Notes: generated by a model from the letters alone, not told the origin. Shown: positions 38,501 to 48,422, numbered from the stretch's first letter. The stretch is DNA of 64,000 nucleotides from Sipunculus nudus (GCA_026874595.1 CM049315.1:1926501-1990500), one strand, 5' to 3'. Translations and numbers: made by a program.

Positions 38501-39987
38501 GGCTACACTGCTTTTATAAAGCTGCATTTACCCAATCTATTCTTATAAAACTGGCAGAACCCTATCATAGAATAATCCTCGTAAAGTTTAAACCAATCAG
38601 CTTGACAGTGTCATCATATAACAGTGTATAAGCTAGAAGAGTTTAAAATTACATTTTTGCTTGTAAAAATCAGATTAATGTAGCTAACGCCACCAATATC
38701 TCAATTTAAGATATGACTTATGTGACAAACATTGTCATAAATTTGGTGATGATAGCTTCTGCCGTTTCTGAGATTGAAATTTTAATATGCTTTTTTGAAC
38801 AGAAGACTAAGTTCAACATCTTGTAACTCCGCCAAAAATCACTAAACTGGAACCATTCAAACAAAATTGAAAGAGATTGTTCTAGGAATCATTTCTGTGA
38901 AATATTGGACAATTTGACTAGACAGTTTCAGAGAAGCAGATTTTTAAAGGTTTTTAAGCTTTTTTCCTATAAAATCTAAGTAAATGCAGATAGCAAAAAA
39001 ATAAACAAATTCCGATATAGTTTTTTAGATGACTGATTTTTGCATAAAGTTTGGTGATGCTAGCTCCTGCCGTTTTTAAGTTAGTACAGACTACAGACGC
39101 CGCACGACACACAAGGCCACACCATTGCATAAGCTCACAGGTTCACTAAAAATTTTAGAAAATTTTTTATCAAATTTCATGTATACAATAAAAACTAAGT
39201 TCAATATAGTTGAAAAGGCTCTCTTTCTTAAAAATTATCATGTTAAGTGAGTATATATATTCCCTGATTTTTTACATAGTGCATTATGTTGCAGCCCATA
39301 TATTTATTATTACTTCAAAGATTTACGCATTTTTTACCTAATTTCTGGCATGTCCATAAAAGATATAATCCAGGAAAAGTAATTTTTTAAACATGATAGG
39401 TATATCAGAGGCTGCTAGGAGTGCTGCTTCTGGCTTATCCCACTTTATGCACAAAACCTGTGACCGTCGAGCAGCAGTGGACCCTTGAGGGCATGCATTT
39501 TCAACCACAACATGTTAATGAGGGAAATTCCCTCATTTGTGCATACTGAATGGAAACTTTATTTTATACTCAGTTTTGCAAACTTTACATTATTCATGCA
39601 TAATACTTATGAGGTAGATCAGAAATTATCATTTTATAAAAGAAAATATAATATTAGCATATTATGCGACTGCATGGCGTATATTAAATAATATATTATT
39701 ATTATAAAAAAATGGATAGTCATTTTTTTATTTTTGATGGAAACACTGTGTGATGATCTCCTTCAAATATTGTGTCAATTGTTTGTTCATAATCTAGGTC
39801 AATTATATAGGCTAATAAACAAGAAGTCAACATTGACTTTTATAAAAAAAAAATTTAATCACAAAAAATAAATGGCTAAAATAATGGTAATGCTGAATCC
39901 ACTTTGAGCATACCTAATCCAATAGAGACATCGTTGAAGACCACAGTAAAGATGTTCCTGACTGCAGCGCCCCCTTCAGGATTCATA
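13338..39987 (-). CDS. STXBP4: STXBP4-like PDZ scaffold gene (partial, 9 exons; gene span)
   Basis: Nine exons (39987-39914, 35484-35389, 34725-34659, 30126-30052, 29591-29494, 19153-19056, 18299-18152, 14160-13943, 13437-13338) have AG acceptors and GT donors, and every junction phase matches, giving one stop-free frame of about 325 residues. Residues ~13-105 form a PDZ domain: [60 protein letters not shown] Ser/Thr/Pro-rich linker follows, then [20 protein letters not shown] and [13 protein letters not shown]. That last segment and the N-terminal PDZ match my recollection of vertebrate STXBP4 (Synip), a syntaxin-4-binding regulator of SNARE assembly and GLUT4 traffic. Its coiled coil and C-terminal WW domain would lie downstream, outside the window. 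Introns reach ~10 kb and are full of mobile elements. A different PDZ scaffold is possible. Orthology needs a search. Confidence 0.75.
13776..13806. repeat. (TA)n microsatellite
   Basis: Short TA-rich run with a C interruption, in an intron of the STXBP4-like gene. Confidence 0.8.
13943..14160 (-). CDS. STXBP4: STXBP4-like exon: linker 4 and start of conserved helix
   Basis: 218 nt, the largest exon, acceptor atttgtag, donor gtgaga. Begins [20 protein letters not shown] and ends [16 protein letters not shown]. The linker is Thr/Ser-rich; the last 15 residues begin the STXBP4-type segment. Confidence 0.87.
17014..18124. mobile_element. TIR element (~1.1 kb) with 5-6 bp target duplication
   Basis: The left end at 17020-17045 (core ggttacactacacaacaatc) is matched in reverse complement at 18091-18118. 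Flanking GTGTA(A) occurs at 17014-17019 and 18119-18124. The interior repeats subterminal tttacact motifs and holds long (TA)n tracts at 17434-17521 and 17577-17660. No transposase, so a MITE-like element. Superfamily uncertain. Confidence 0.75.
17434..17521. repeat. (TA)n microsatellite
   Basis: Two long AT/TA runs separated by a short unique stretch, inside the 17014-18124 element. Confidence 0.9.
18152..18299 (-). CDS. STXBP4: STXBP4-like exon: linker 3 (Pro/Ser-rich)
   Basis: 148 nt, acceptor gttgcag, donor gtaaaa. Encodes [20 protein letters not shown] and a further 29 residues ending TPQVHKP. It starts only 34 bp from the inner edge of the 17014-18124 element, which lies in the next intron. 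Confidence 0.82.
19056..19153 (-). CDS. STXBP4: STXBP4-like exon: linker 2
   Basis: 98 nt, acceptor ttttttag, donor gtaagt. Encodes [20 protein letters not shown] then [12 protein letters not shown]. Low complexity and basic at the start, probably disordered. RKKSMQ resembles a basophilic kinase site. Confidence 0.82.
19289..20960 (+). mobile_element. Helentron-like non-autonomous element, family F1 (copy b)
   Basis: 5' end caagggacccattggtcac followed by gctcagctga. 3' end: GGACGGAC-type tract (20856-20910) and the hairpin tagctcagatgac/gtcagctgagcta ending at 20960. The 5' motif gctcagctga is the reverse complement of tcagctgagc at the 3' end. The 3' ~850 bp is shared with the copies ending at 44669 and 54244. 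No replication protein or helicase is encoded. Contains poly-G tracts near 19900 and 20003. Confidence 0.7.
20961..22992 (+). mobile_element. Helentron-like non-autonomous element, family F2 (copy a)
   Basis: Starts directly against the end of F1 with caaggcctacagacctaat, then taaacctgtgcaa. Ends at about 22992 with cataagctcaaagattcgctg. Internal ~600-bp blocks starting near 21870 and 22490 repeat (ggtggcgccacc or ggtggcaccacc, cctcaatttcagatatga). Both termini are more diverged than in the copy at 36046-39150. Confidence 0.6.
23355..24716 (+). mobile_element. Helentron/HINE element, family F3, ending CTAG
   Basis: The 5' end forms a hairpin (atgcccccgccac ... gtggccggggcat, 23357-23385). 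Near the 3' end lies ggcgggggcat (24682-24692), the inverse of the 5' atgcccccgcc, then a hairpin gtgtcg ttc cgacac and CTAG at 24712-24715. Subterminal inverse repeat, 3' hairpin and CTAG are the recognised signature of Helentron-associated elements. The core is seven copies of a ~176-bp unit (gactttttttcgcaatgcctg near 23449, 23623, 23800, 23976, 24148, 24329, 24508). Confidence 0.82.
23445..24660 (+). repeat. ~176-bp tandem array within F3
   Basis: Seven diverged units containing cctgatttttggtgtgt and ccagttacagatc. Tandem cores of this size are common in HINE-type elements. Confidence 0.88.
24797..27660 (+). repeat. ~160-bp diverged tandem array, interrupted by a nested element
   Basis: Units contain taggtcaccatgacctaatt, tcaggtttcc, gatacaatttgtgccctgtc and tgactgtctgggtgct. 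The first unit (24797-24931) is separated from the rest by the TA-flanked element at 24932-26187. Short ORFs here follow the unit. Confidence 0.85.
24930..26189. mobile_element. TA-flanked MITE nested in the 160-bp array
   Basis: Ends are ctgtggttg (24932) and caaccacag (26187), with longer imperfect inverted similarity inward (ggcggggcttaattttcgcgg versus the complement of cgcggtttcattttcgcgg). TA at 24930-24931 and 26188-26189. Removing it and one TA restores the array sequence (agaata TA ggtcaccat, compare cacaaaatataggtcaccat), so the insertion is directly demonstrated. It has no coding sequence and is probably of Tc1/mariner type. Confidence 0.85.
27817..29216. mobile_element. TA-flanked TIR element (~1.4 kb)
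   Basis: The left end ccgtaaaatctccacttat (27819) is matched in reverse complement by the right end ataaa-like gtggagatttacgg (29201-29214), followed by tgcggttt on both sides inward. TA lies at 27817-27818 and 29215-29216. There is no transposase ORF. Several short ORFs inside (28302-28910) are not protein-like. Confidence 0.8.
29494..29591 (-). CDS. STXBP4: STXBP4-like exon: linker 1
   Basis: 98 nt, acceptor tcttgtag, donor gtgagt. Encodes [20 protein letters not shown] followed by a Ser-rich run. Its phases fit both neighbours. The next intron (19154-29493) is about 10.3 kb. Confidence 0.85.
30052..30126 (-). CDS. STXBP4: STXBP4-like exon: PDZ end
   Basis: 75 nt, acceptor gttttag, donor gtatat. 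Encodes [19 protein letters not shown] then RDALS, the last PDZ helix (AVALLR) and final strand (YIELQVAR). Confidence 0.88.
30127..34658 (-). other. STXBP4-like intron inside the PDZ domain
   Basis: About 4.5 kb, of which 3.5 kb is the 49-bp minisatellite. The rest is AT-rich with no exon signal. Confidence 0.8.
30521..34079 (+). repeat. 49-bp minisatellite, ~72 copies
   Basis: Unit gttgtctgtttatatccaca then tgttgagttttgataaagtg then ttggggtgg, 49 bp (for example 33554 to 33603). Units differ at a few positions (ggggtgg or agggtgg; cacatg, cacgtg, cacctg; ttgag or ctgag). The first and last units are degenerate. A block of about 19 units is duplicated with a 932-bp offset. ORFs such as 31455-31661 and 32387-32593 are only readthrough of the repeat: three unit frames translate in turn because 49 is not a multiple of 3. 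Confidence 0.97.
34659..34725 (-). CDS. STXBP4: STXBP4-like exon: PDZ middle 2
   Basis: 67 nt, acceptor cttttag, donor gtaggt. Encodes [18 protein letters not shown] then TND, the most conserved PDZ stretch (GDQLLSVNG). The 49-bp minisatellite begins about 580 bp into the intron after this exon. Confidence 0.88.
34928..35030. repeat. AT-rich simple repeat
   Basis: (AAT/ATT)n-like low-complexity tract in an intron. The overlapping poly-Ile ORF is an artefact. Confidence 0.9.
35389..35484 (-). CDS. STXBP4: STXBP4-like exon: PDZ middle 1
   Basis: 96 nt, acceptor atcacag, donor gtgtgt. Encodes [19 protein letters not shown] and [12 protein letters not shown]. It has an unusual acidic run, EEEE, in the loop between the first two PDZ strands. 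Confidence 0.85.
35631..36045 (+). mobile_element. F1 5'-end fragment
   Basis: Starts aacaagggacctgtgggtc then gcactcagctga, the F1 5' terminus. No F1 3' hairpin follows; an F2 element begins ~415 bp later. Confidence 0.6.
36046..39150 (+). mobile_element. Helentron-like element, family F2 (copy b)
   Basis: 5' end aacaaggcctacaggcct (a stem aggcc-taca-ggcct) followed by gtgaacctgtg at 36067-36077. The exact reverse complement cacaggttcac lies at 39136-39146, just before the 3' end. The core is tandem ~300-bp units with ggtggcgccacc, acacatgcaaaatt and gcaaaaatggtggcagg. A stretch at 38300-38390 is dense in gtctaga motifs, also seen near 21515-21550 in copy a. No autonomous coding capacity. 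Confidence 0.72.
39914..39987 (-). CDS. STXBP4: STXBP4-like exon: N-terminus and PDZ start
   Basis: 74 nt, acceptor tttcag, donor gtatgc. Encodes [18 protein letters not shown] then DVSIGL, the first PDZ strand and carboxylate-binding loop (GLGVKI across the junction). The ATG at 39986-39984 is a good start by comparison with the short N-terminus of vertebrate STXBP4, in which case upstream exons would be 5' UTR. Confidence 0.8.
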
Positions 39988-40105
39988 CTGAAACAGATAA
40001 CATTTATGATAACTTATGATAATCAATAACAGAAATGAACAATTGGCTTCATTTATGTTGATTCCTTTCATTTATGAGCTTAGGAGGCATCCCAGAATAA
40101 TACAC

Positions 40106-40197
40106 ATCCTACAAGGTATTCTATAAGTCCATTCTCCATTAGTAGTCACTGGCACAGCAGCAGTAGAGCCCTGTGAATTCTTCCAATATTCCAAGTT
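40106..40197 (-). CDS. Candidate upstream exon of STXBP4-like gene
   Basis: Stop-free 92-nt segment with an acceptor (aaatcag) and a possible donor (AGGAT/gtgtat). Encodes NLEYWKNSQGSTAAVPVTTN and GEWTYRIPCR, and joins exon 39987 in phase. The donor is weak; a stronger-looking one (CCTT/gtagga) would break the frame. The protein is not recognised. Confidence 0.3.
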
Positions 40198-40992
40198 CTG
40201 ATTTACATAAACATCATGCTGTTATATTTGTGATTATCCAAAACCAAGAAACTGATAACTCCTAAAAGAGCTTTATAGAAAATAAAGTACTCACAAATTC
40301 ATAAGAATTGTAACAAGTTGATTATATAAATGGTTTTCCATAGAAATTTATTTTCCTAAGTTTTTTAAATGAATATTTTTATTGTCCTCTCTATTGTCCT
40401 TGGCCATATATTTTCCTTTTTTCTCAATTACAAAACATCAATCAATGTTCATCACGAGGAAAGGATAAATAAAGTAAATTCAAGATAACAAAGAACTTTG
40501 GCAAAAATAAAATGCCAAGAGAATTGGAATTCATTATTTACCTTATTCCTGGGCAAACTAAAATGAAATAGCAAGTTTTTTTTACCACTTCCACATTTAC
40601 CAAACTGATTGATATTGAAAAAAATGCAAAAGTACACAGATTTCTATCACAATGATAACACTACTTTTCTGGTTTATAAGATGACCCTGGTTTTACCAGC
40701 CTCCCTGGTCCCCACTACCACAGAAAAATGAGAATCAGCTAGGACAGTTGACAAAATTGCATCCATTATAGTTTATACTAAATAGTATTTTCCTTGAATA
40801 TCATGCATCATTGCTTGGATCATAAACAGCAGACATGCTTTGTTAATGCAGACATTGTGTATCAGGTTAATTTTAGTTTCACAGAGTTGTGCCAAACAAA
40901 ACTTCTGTTCAATACAAACCTTTTTTATCACAAAGTACTTTTGGTTTTTTTTTCATGGTACCTATGAAAAACTGTTGTGGCATTAGCTATAA

Positions 40993-43900
40993 AACAAGGG
41001 ACCCATGGGTCATAACGCTCAGCTGATCGTGATTGGACTATAAATGTTTCTCCACTGTGATACTATATCGAGTCGATAAAGCTTATGAATATCATGGACG
41101 TGTTGGGCTATTATAAAGGAATGTAATGTAATATGTGAGTAAATGATAAATGAAATAACCTGACTGATGGATTGATAGAGTCAAATATAGTGGTTTATTT
41201 TTTATTTAATTAGGAGGGGTTGAAAATTGTGATATATTTGAGCAAATATGAATGCAATGACAGCAGTAATAAGCAGTAGTAGAATGATGATAAGGCTATT
41301 TGTTGAGAAACTAAAATGTATGGTAGTCTGCAAGCTTTCAATTTGACAGATATGATGTTATGATTAACTATGCTGATGAAGTGATTTATGAATTTGTGAC
41401 TGAATGACAATATCTCTTTAGTCTTGACAAGGTACATTATTGTGATGCCCACTATGTCTACATATAACACAATATTGACATTATTTCTGGCATGAACATA
41501 GGTACCTATGAACGAATAGTTATACAAAATATTAATGTATGAATATATCTGATTCATCTTGTTCTTGCTTACTGAGGCTGACTTTGGGATGGGGTTCGGA
41601 GAAGGGAAAAGTGAGGGCAGCACGAAGGTGGATGTAGAAATATTCTATTGTAATGTTTTTCATTTATATAAGAATATGAAACGCTAAGAGGAAAGGGGCC
41701 CTCCTACTTGGTTATAGTAAAGTTCTAAATATATGATTGCAAACTAATACTCTGACAAGACTGTCATGAAGAAAAACAGTAAATGCAAGCTTTCAATTTG
41801 ACAGATATGATGTTATGATTAACTATGCTGATGAAGTGATTTATGAATTTGTGACTGTATGACACAATATCTCTTTAGTCTTGACAAGGTACATTATTGT
41901 GATGCCCACTATGTCTACATATTACACAATATTGACATAATTTCTGGCATATACATAGGTACCTATGGATGAATAGTTATACAAAATATTAAAGTATGAA
42001 TATATATGATTCATCTTGTTCTTGCTTACTGAGGCTGACTTTGGGATGGGTTCGGAGAAGGGAAAAGTGAGGGCAGCATGAAGTGGATGTAGAAATATTC
42101 TATTGTAATGTTTTTCATTTATATAAGAATATGAAAAGCTAAGAGGAAAGGGGCCCTCCTACTTGGTTATAGTAAAGTTCTAAATATATGATTGCAAACT
42201 AATACTCTGACAAGACTGTCATGAAGAAAAACAGTAAAAGTTTTGAGATACTGTAATGCATATGAAAATTTACAGATGGACAGGCAAGTGGACAGAATGG
42301 ACTAATACCTTTATTTCACTTTCAAGGGAATAATGCATTTCAGTTTATATATAAGCCTATTTTTTTAAGCATATCCACTTTTTTTATTAAGAAGTTTTTA
42401 CCTGAATCATTTTTTTTATTTACAGGTTTTATAAATTTTTAATTAAAAAACCTGAAAATATAAGTTAAAATATTAGAATTGTTGCAAAAGTTGCAATCAT
42501 ATATACAGAGTAAAAAACTGAAACTGTAAGTTAAAATATTAGAATTGTTGCAAAAGTTGCAATCATCATATATTCAGAGTGTAGCTCATATTGGGTCATA
42601 TTATGCATACACATATATTTTATTATTTTAAATCATAAATGTTTAAACTGATTTTATAAGAAAATAATGCCACAACATGGCATCTACAAGAATATTCCTT
42701 GAATCACTATTAAAAAGTTTTGCACATTGGAGTTTTCAGTACATGCTTAATTTTATTCACCAAAATAAAATAAAAGAATCAGTAAATTTGATAAAATAAA
42801 ACATCTTTTCAAATAAAGTATACACACTGTTGGTTGAATGAGGGACAAACAATATCATTGTGCTTATTACTATCCCAGTTTTAATTTATTACTGGAATTA
42901 ATAGTCACTTTCACACCTGGTTTTTACTCCTCTGAAGTAAGAAATTACTTATCTCATGAACATCCACACTTTCATAGCAATACACCACTTTGTGGACACA
43001 ATTAAATGTACACTTTAATCATTGTAACCCTGGTGGTACAATACAAAATCTAAAATGTAGCATAGCCTGGAATAAGAATGAATCAAATACAGAAAATAAT
43101 AACATTCATCTAGTTTATGCACCATCTGGGGGGGGGGGTGCGCAGGGCAGAGGGGAAGCCTGCTGGTAGTGGCCAAGCTGACCCAAGGCAAGCTGCCTGG
43201 GGTGGGTTACATAATGCAAGTGGAGGCTGTACTACTAGCTGGGCTAGATGTAAACAACACTTGACATGGTGTATGAAAACATGAATAAAAGCTATTCTTT
43301 CCAATCAATTTCTTTGAAATTTCAGATTTTAAAAGATAAAATCCTTATGTATATATGCTGTGAAAATTAAATCAACAGTGCCAAAGTTGGACAAAATTTA
43401 AGGTATTGATTTTTTATTTATGCTAATAACTTGAAAAATTTTCAAAATTCAGATCTAATTTTGGGTAAACAATTGAATCTTGATTAAATAAAGTTATATT
43501 CCTGAAAAAAAGTCTCTAGGTTCAGCAATTCTCATGTTAGGTGAGTAAATATATTTCCTGATTTGTTTAAAAATTGCATTATGTTTTGGCCCATAACTTC
43601 AAAATAATACCCAATACTGACCTAATTTTTGGTAAGTTCAAAGAAAATGTATGAAAGAATGTGAATACTATATACGATCAAAAACAGATCAGTGGTTTTG
43701 ATATTAGGCAGCCTTGAAGTGTAACAATGGCTTTTTTTATGGAAAATTGAGTTTTTTCCTTAATATCTCGAAGGAACGAAGTCCTAATGACCCAATTTTC
43801 GGTATGGTAGGAGATTTTGGGGACATCTAAAATTATGCCAACAGCCTGGGGAGCATAGAGATGTGCACTGAATGACCTACAGTCATCGAAGTGGACTGCT

Positions 43901-44669
43901 TGACAATGTAAGGGAATACAACAAGAGCCTCCAAAAAAATTCAATAACTAGCCTAATTTTGCAGCTCTCATTTTCAAATTTCAGATTTGAACAGATTAAA
44001 TCCTTATGTATACATGCTGTGAAAATTAAATCCACAGTACTTACAGGAAAAAAATGTGCCGTGGCCAAAGTTGGGCAAAATTTAAGGTACCAATTTTATA
44101 TTTTTGCCAATATTTAAAAAAATTTAACAGATTTTGATCTAATTTTTGGTATACAATTAAATTTTGATTAATTAAAGTTGTATTACTGGAAAAAAGTCCC
44201 TACCTTTAACACTTTTGGTCTTAAGTGACCAAATATCTTCCTGATTTTTTTACAAAGTCCATTATGTTTGGGCCATAACTTTTTTAAATTATATAATACT
44301 GACTTAATATCTGGCATGTACATAGGAACTATATAGAGGAACATTTATGGTAAATATGAAGAAAACGAGATGAGTGGTTTACATATTAGGCAGTCCTGAA
44401 GTGTGAAAATAGATTTCTAATAAAAAATTGAGTTTTTTCCTTAATATCTCGAAGGAACAAAGTCCTATTGACCCAATTTTCGGCATGGTAGGAGATTTTG
44501 GGACATCTAACTGTATGCCGAATTTCAGATTCGTGGGTCCAAGGGCGTCGAAACCTGCCAGTCTTACGGACGGACATCCAGACGGACAGACGGACGGACG
44601 GACAGCCAGACGGACGACGGACAATGGACCACGACTATAGCTCAGATGACTTATAGTCAGCTGAGCTAA
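40993..44669 (+). mobile_element. Helentron-like element, family F1 (copy c, 3.7 kb)
   Basis: 5' aacaagggacccatgggtc, a perfect 12-bp palindrome gacccatgggtc, then gctcagctga. 3' GGACGGAC-type tract (44566-44625) and terminal hairpin ending at 44669. It matches copy d (50987-54244) almost throughout. It carries an internal 455-bp tandem duplication that copy d lacks. ORFs at 41210, 43110, 43678 and 44379 on the minus strand recur in copy d as spurious frames. Confidence 0.78.
41330..42238 (+). repeat. 455-bp internal tandem duplication in F1 copy c
   Basis: gcaagctttcaatttgacag begins at 41330 and again at 41785, and both copies run to gaaaaacagtaaa. Copy d has one such unit (from about 51325). 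Confidence 0.88.
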
Positions 44670-44760
44670 CCAGAATTTAAAAGAAGCATTTGCAATGTGG
44701 GTTTTGCCATTGCTCTGCAATGCCCCTGTACCTTGAATTTATTTTGCGATCAACACTTAC

Positions 44761-44849
44761 GGTGATGTACTGTGTATCGCTGTTGCTGATGGTCTGGGTG
44801 ATAAAACTGCTGTGGACATGATTATCTGTAAACTTCTTCTTTCTTCTGT
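44761..44849 (-). CDS. Candidate 5' exon of STXBP4-like gene
   Basis: 89 nt with good acceptor (gattacag) and donor (gtaagt), lying in unique sequence 92 bp outside F1 copy c. Two frames are open. One (RRKKKFTDNHVHSSFITQTI then SNSDTQYIT) would need the 40106-40197 exon to reach the PDZ frame. The other (ends ATAIHSTS) joins exon 39987 directly. It could also be non-coding leader. Confidence 0.4.
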
Positions 44850-45126
44850 CTGTAATCATATTCACATCAGTTATAACAGATATCAGTGCATAAAGGTCAA
44901 ATATCCAGACTGTCATTTAATCACACATCTTGGGAAATGAGGTTTTTTAAACATGAATGATCCAATAGAGTTACAATGCTGGAGAAGAAAATCTGTGGTT
45001 TCAGCTTAGTACACAACACTACAGGAACTGGCAGAAACTGGCTGGCAATATCAGCAATCATACAACAAACTATCATCTTTACATAACATTTACTTTTATA
45101 ATGCACAATATCATTTCATTGCGAAA

Positions 45127-46400
45127 AACAAGGAACCAGTGGGTCACGGTGCTCAGCTGAAATTGATTATTACAATATTTTCATAACAAAGCCTACAAGC
45201 CTAATGCTGACTTGTTCAATGGCATAAACACCAGGAATGCTGGGCCATTACTTTTAAAGTACATGTGTATTATGTACATGAACAATGCAAATATGAAACA
45301 TTTCGAACAAGAACTAATTACACAAACATCACTGCTGTAATACTGGGATGGGTGCACACAACAGAAAAATGACTGTAGGTGGCACCACCATATGACAAAG
45401 CTATCGGATTGTATAAATATGCACATTTTCAAGCAGATAAATCAAAATCCCTCCAGAGAAATAAGCAGGCACATACACTTTGCAAAATTCATTGCAGGTG
45501 GCAACACTTGTCTTGTGAATCAATAAACCATCAAAGATGCATGGAGAGGTCAAAATATCAGGCCAATACATCAAACTTCTCTTGAATTATGTGCACTGGG
45601 CTAATCAGGTTAAGGTAAGAAAGGCAGTTGCCCTGAGTGAACCAGAACAAATTGCTAGCTCCAGGTACTGCACTGAGTGAACACTTGATCTGTACCTGGG
45701 TGCACTGAGTGTACTCTTGACCTGTTGCATAATAGGACACAATTTGCAGTCTGCCAAATCTATAAACAGATCCAGACTGACCTTTGGCTTGTTGCCAAAT
45801 CTGAAATAGTTGACATTCTACCAGGCTATTTATAGATACAGACTCAATCTTGGCCTGTAGGTAAATCTGTTCACACATACTGAAAGACTAAGGCTACAAA
45901 GCCTTTTTTCAAGTTGACATATCCATAAGATTTTTTTATCAAAATTGTTAGATTAATAAAGATGTAGTCCTTTAATTGTTAAAGGTCCAAGAATACTGCC
46001 AACAATCATTTAAGTAAACTCAAACAAAGGCCTCCTAATAATCAGTTTTGTGCAATGTTACAGAAACTGAATGAACAGTTTTGCAGAAGGAGACCACTGC
46101 AGTCCTCAGTTTGAAATAGGTTTACTAATGGCAGCAAGACCAACTTACGCTTTCTATGACTCTTCCAAAAGAAAACAATCCCAATCTTTTCTTAGACAAC
46201 TGAAAGCATCCTACCCTAGGATAGTACTTGTGAGAAACTAAACAATTCAGCTTGACAGTTTCATCATAAAACATTTTTAAACTGTAAGAGGCTAAAATTA
46301 TGAGGTTTTTGTCCGTTAAAAACAGGTCAATGTTGGTGGCACCACAAAAACTGCAATTTCAAATATGAGCCATGTGACAAATATTTGCAACATATTGCAC
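45127..46400 (+). mobile_element. F1 5' end followed by diverged F2 (copy c)
   Basis: F1-like start caaggaaccagtgggtcac and gctcagctga at 45129-45165, then within ~60 bp an F2-like start aacaaagcctacaagccta at 45186. F2-type units (ggtggcaccacc, acatacact, gccaatacatcaaa) continue to about 46400. No clear F2 3' end was found. Confidence 0.55.
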
Positions 46401-47812
46401 CATTTTTCTTGTCACATGTTTTACTGCCATGAAAATTGACCATGGGGCTGGCAACAGCTATTTTCAATGATTACTCTGTAATGGCAACTTCCCAATGACC
46501 TGGCTGTCAAAGGGTGGCTCTGATAGGTCAGGCCATTCCAACATCCAGCCTTTGTGTCACTTGTTTTCAAGAATATTTTGCATATTTGTATTTGTACAAA
46601 AAGTCCTGACAAGCACGGGTGTGTGGCATAAAGACCAACCAGTGTTTTGGATGTTACAGAGGATCTACCAATGGCATTTATACATTTGGCCCTGGCTGAT
46701 TTATGTGTGTGTACACAGAGCCACAGACTGTAACTACAGAGTCACAGGAGAGCTGTTCAGCAGATTCACGCGCTCAGTCCGCTGACATTAGATAATTGGA
46801 GCTAGAGGTCTGTAACTCTGAACTCTATATACCACCAAGTAACAACTGCATGGGTCTACCTTGATGCTTGTTATTGGTTCATAACTATATGAGATTTCAG
46901 GCATGAGTGTCCTCTTATGGAAAAGCCTAGCAAAGGTACACCGGGGTATTTGCATAAATAAAGGGAGAGAATTCAGGCAATTAAGCAAAGTTCTTACCAA
47001 TAATGGCTAACAAACTGTTCGGGAGCATAAATAAATGTTGTACTTGTAGGAGTACTTTTATAAAGAAAATTGTTACAACTTCTACTCCTGTTGAATTTCT
47101 GTAGCCTGCCATGCTTTCATGTTTATCTTTTGTCAAATGACCGTAATCTTGGACCTTATTGATTTCGAAATGTTGTCCTATGCTTTTTGTCCCAAATAAA
47201 TTATATTGAATAATGGTTCCATAATTTCCATTAGCACACTTGTCAAAAACTTAAAAGATATAGCCATAAACATATAAGGGACTAATTGTATCCATGTTTT
47301 CATTAACTCTTACACTATTCTGAATTTCCTGAACTATGATGTTTTGAAATAGATTTATTAACAATAAATACTCTAATACACCAAAGAGGTCAGGACACAG
47401 GTCAGGTCATGGGTGACCAGAGTTCATCATGCCTCAGCAATATGGCTATGGCAGTGACGCATTTCTCCTCTTCTCTTTATGATAAGATATTGTTATATCA
47501 TATATAACATAACAAGGCACTCCACATGTATGGCAACTCAGAAATAAAGTGTATATAAGAAGAGTGAACATAGTTTAAGCTGCATCTTATACTTAATTCC
47601 TCTTTTATTCATTCCTTTTGAAATGCCAGAAGGAACACTACAAAATTTCGTGAGACAAAATCCAAGGCTGAGTATGTGTTGACCCCATCAGCACATATTC
47701 TCCACACAAGACCATTTGATTATCCATACAGATACAGATTCAGATGGAGCCCGGGTATGTAGCCTGACACATACAGACTCCATCGATTCATCTGTAATAG
47801 AGTCCTACTAAT

Positions 47813-47835
47813 GGGGGGGGGGGGGGGGGGGGGGG
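47813..47835. repeat. Poly-G tract
   Basis: About 23 consecutive G. Confidence 0.9.
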
Positions 47836-48236
47836 AGTTCACCCTGTAGTACTTGGAGGAACCTGTAACATGATATACCAGTACTTGTTGTGTGATAGAG
47901 AAGCAATCTTGTATTCATATATAGAAATAAACCTAATATACATGTATCAAATTATATTGATATATCACCTTTATGTGTGCCTGTGGATGTTTTTTATAAT
48001 TTGAACTCCCCGAGTTCATGTGTTGCCATCCTCACATGCAGGAATTGCAAATATGCCTGACGGAGTTGAAACAATATCTGATTTCATTCAGCAACAGTTT
48101 TGGTCCCAACGGATTCTAAGTATCTGCATCAATGATAATATGTTGGAGTTGTTTGGTGTCCTCACGCTACATGAGGCATATGTGCATGTCTGAGGGTTTG
48201 CATGGATCCATGCAAGCTTGCATAGTATAAACTCTG

Positions 48237-48260
48237 CCCCCCCCCCCCCCCCCCCCCCCC
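48237..48260. repeat. Poly-C tract
   Basis: About 24 consecutive C. Confidence 0.9.
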
Positions 48261-48422
48261 GAGGATGTAGCACTTGACACTTGTTCACAATATTTGAGTG
48301 CTGCAGAATGTAGCAACCCAACCTTGCACCTAGGAAACCTTGATGCAAGAGCTGGAGACTGAGAATTACATGAAATTCCCCCCCCCCCCACCTAATCTTT
48401 TCACCGAGATGAATGCTACCTA

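Larger units (their letters stand above)
35485..39913 (-). other. STXBP4-like intron with F1 and F2 pieces
   Basis: No exon seen. Contains an F1 5' end (35631 onward) and a 3.1-kb F2 element. Confidence 0.75.
46401..48422. other. No gene recognised
   Basis: AT-rich non-repetitive DNA with a poly-G tract (47813-47835) and a poly-C tract (48237-48260). ORFs 46495-46785 (plus) and 46788-47000 (minus) show no domain or exon-like structure. Confidence 0.5.

Noticed and set aside
41210-44720. ORFs inside F1 copy c, recurring in copy d
   Set aside because: They overlap repeat sequence, differ by frameshifts between copies and show no transposase or helicase motif.
46495-46785. 96-codon plus-strand ORF MTWLSKGGSDRSGHSNIQPL...
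   Set aside because: No domain, no splice or conservation signal, and Trp/Cys/Phe-rich random-like composition.
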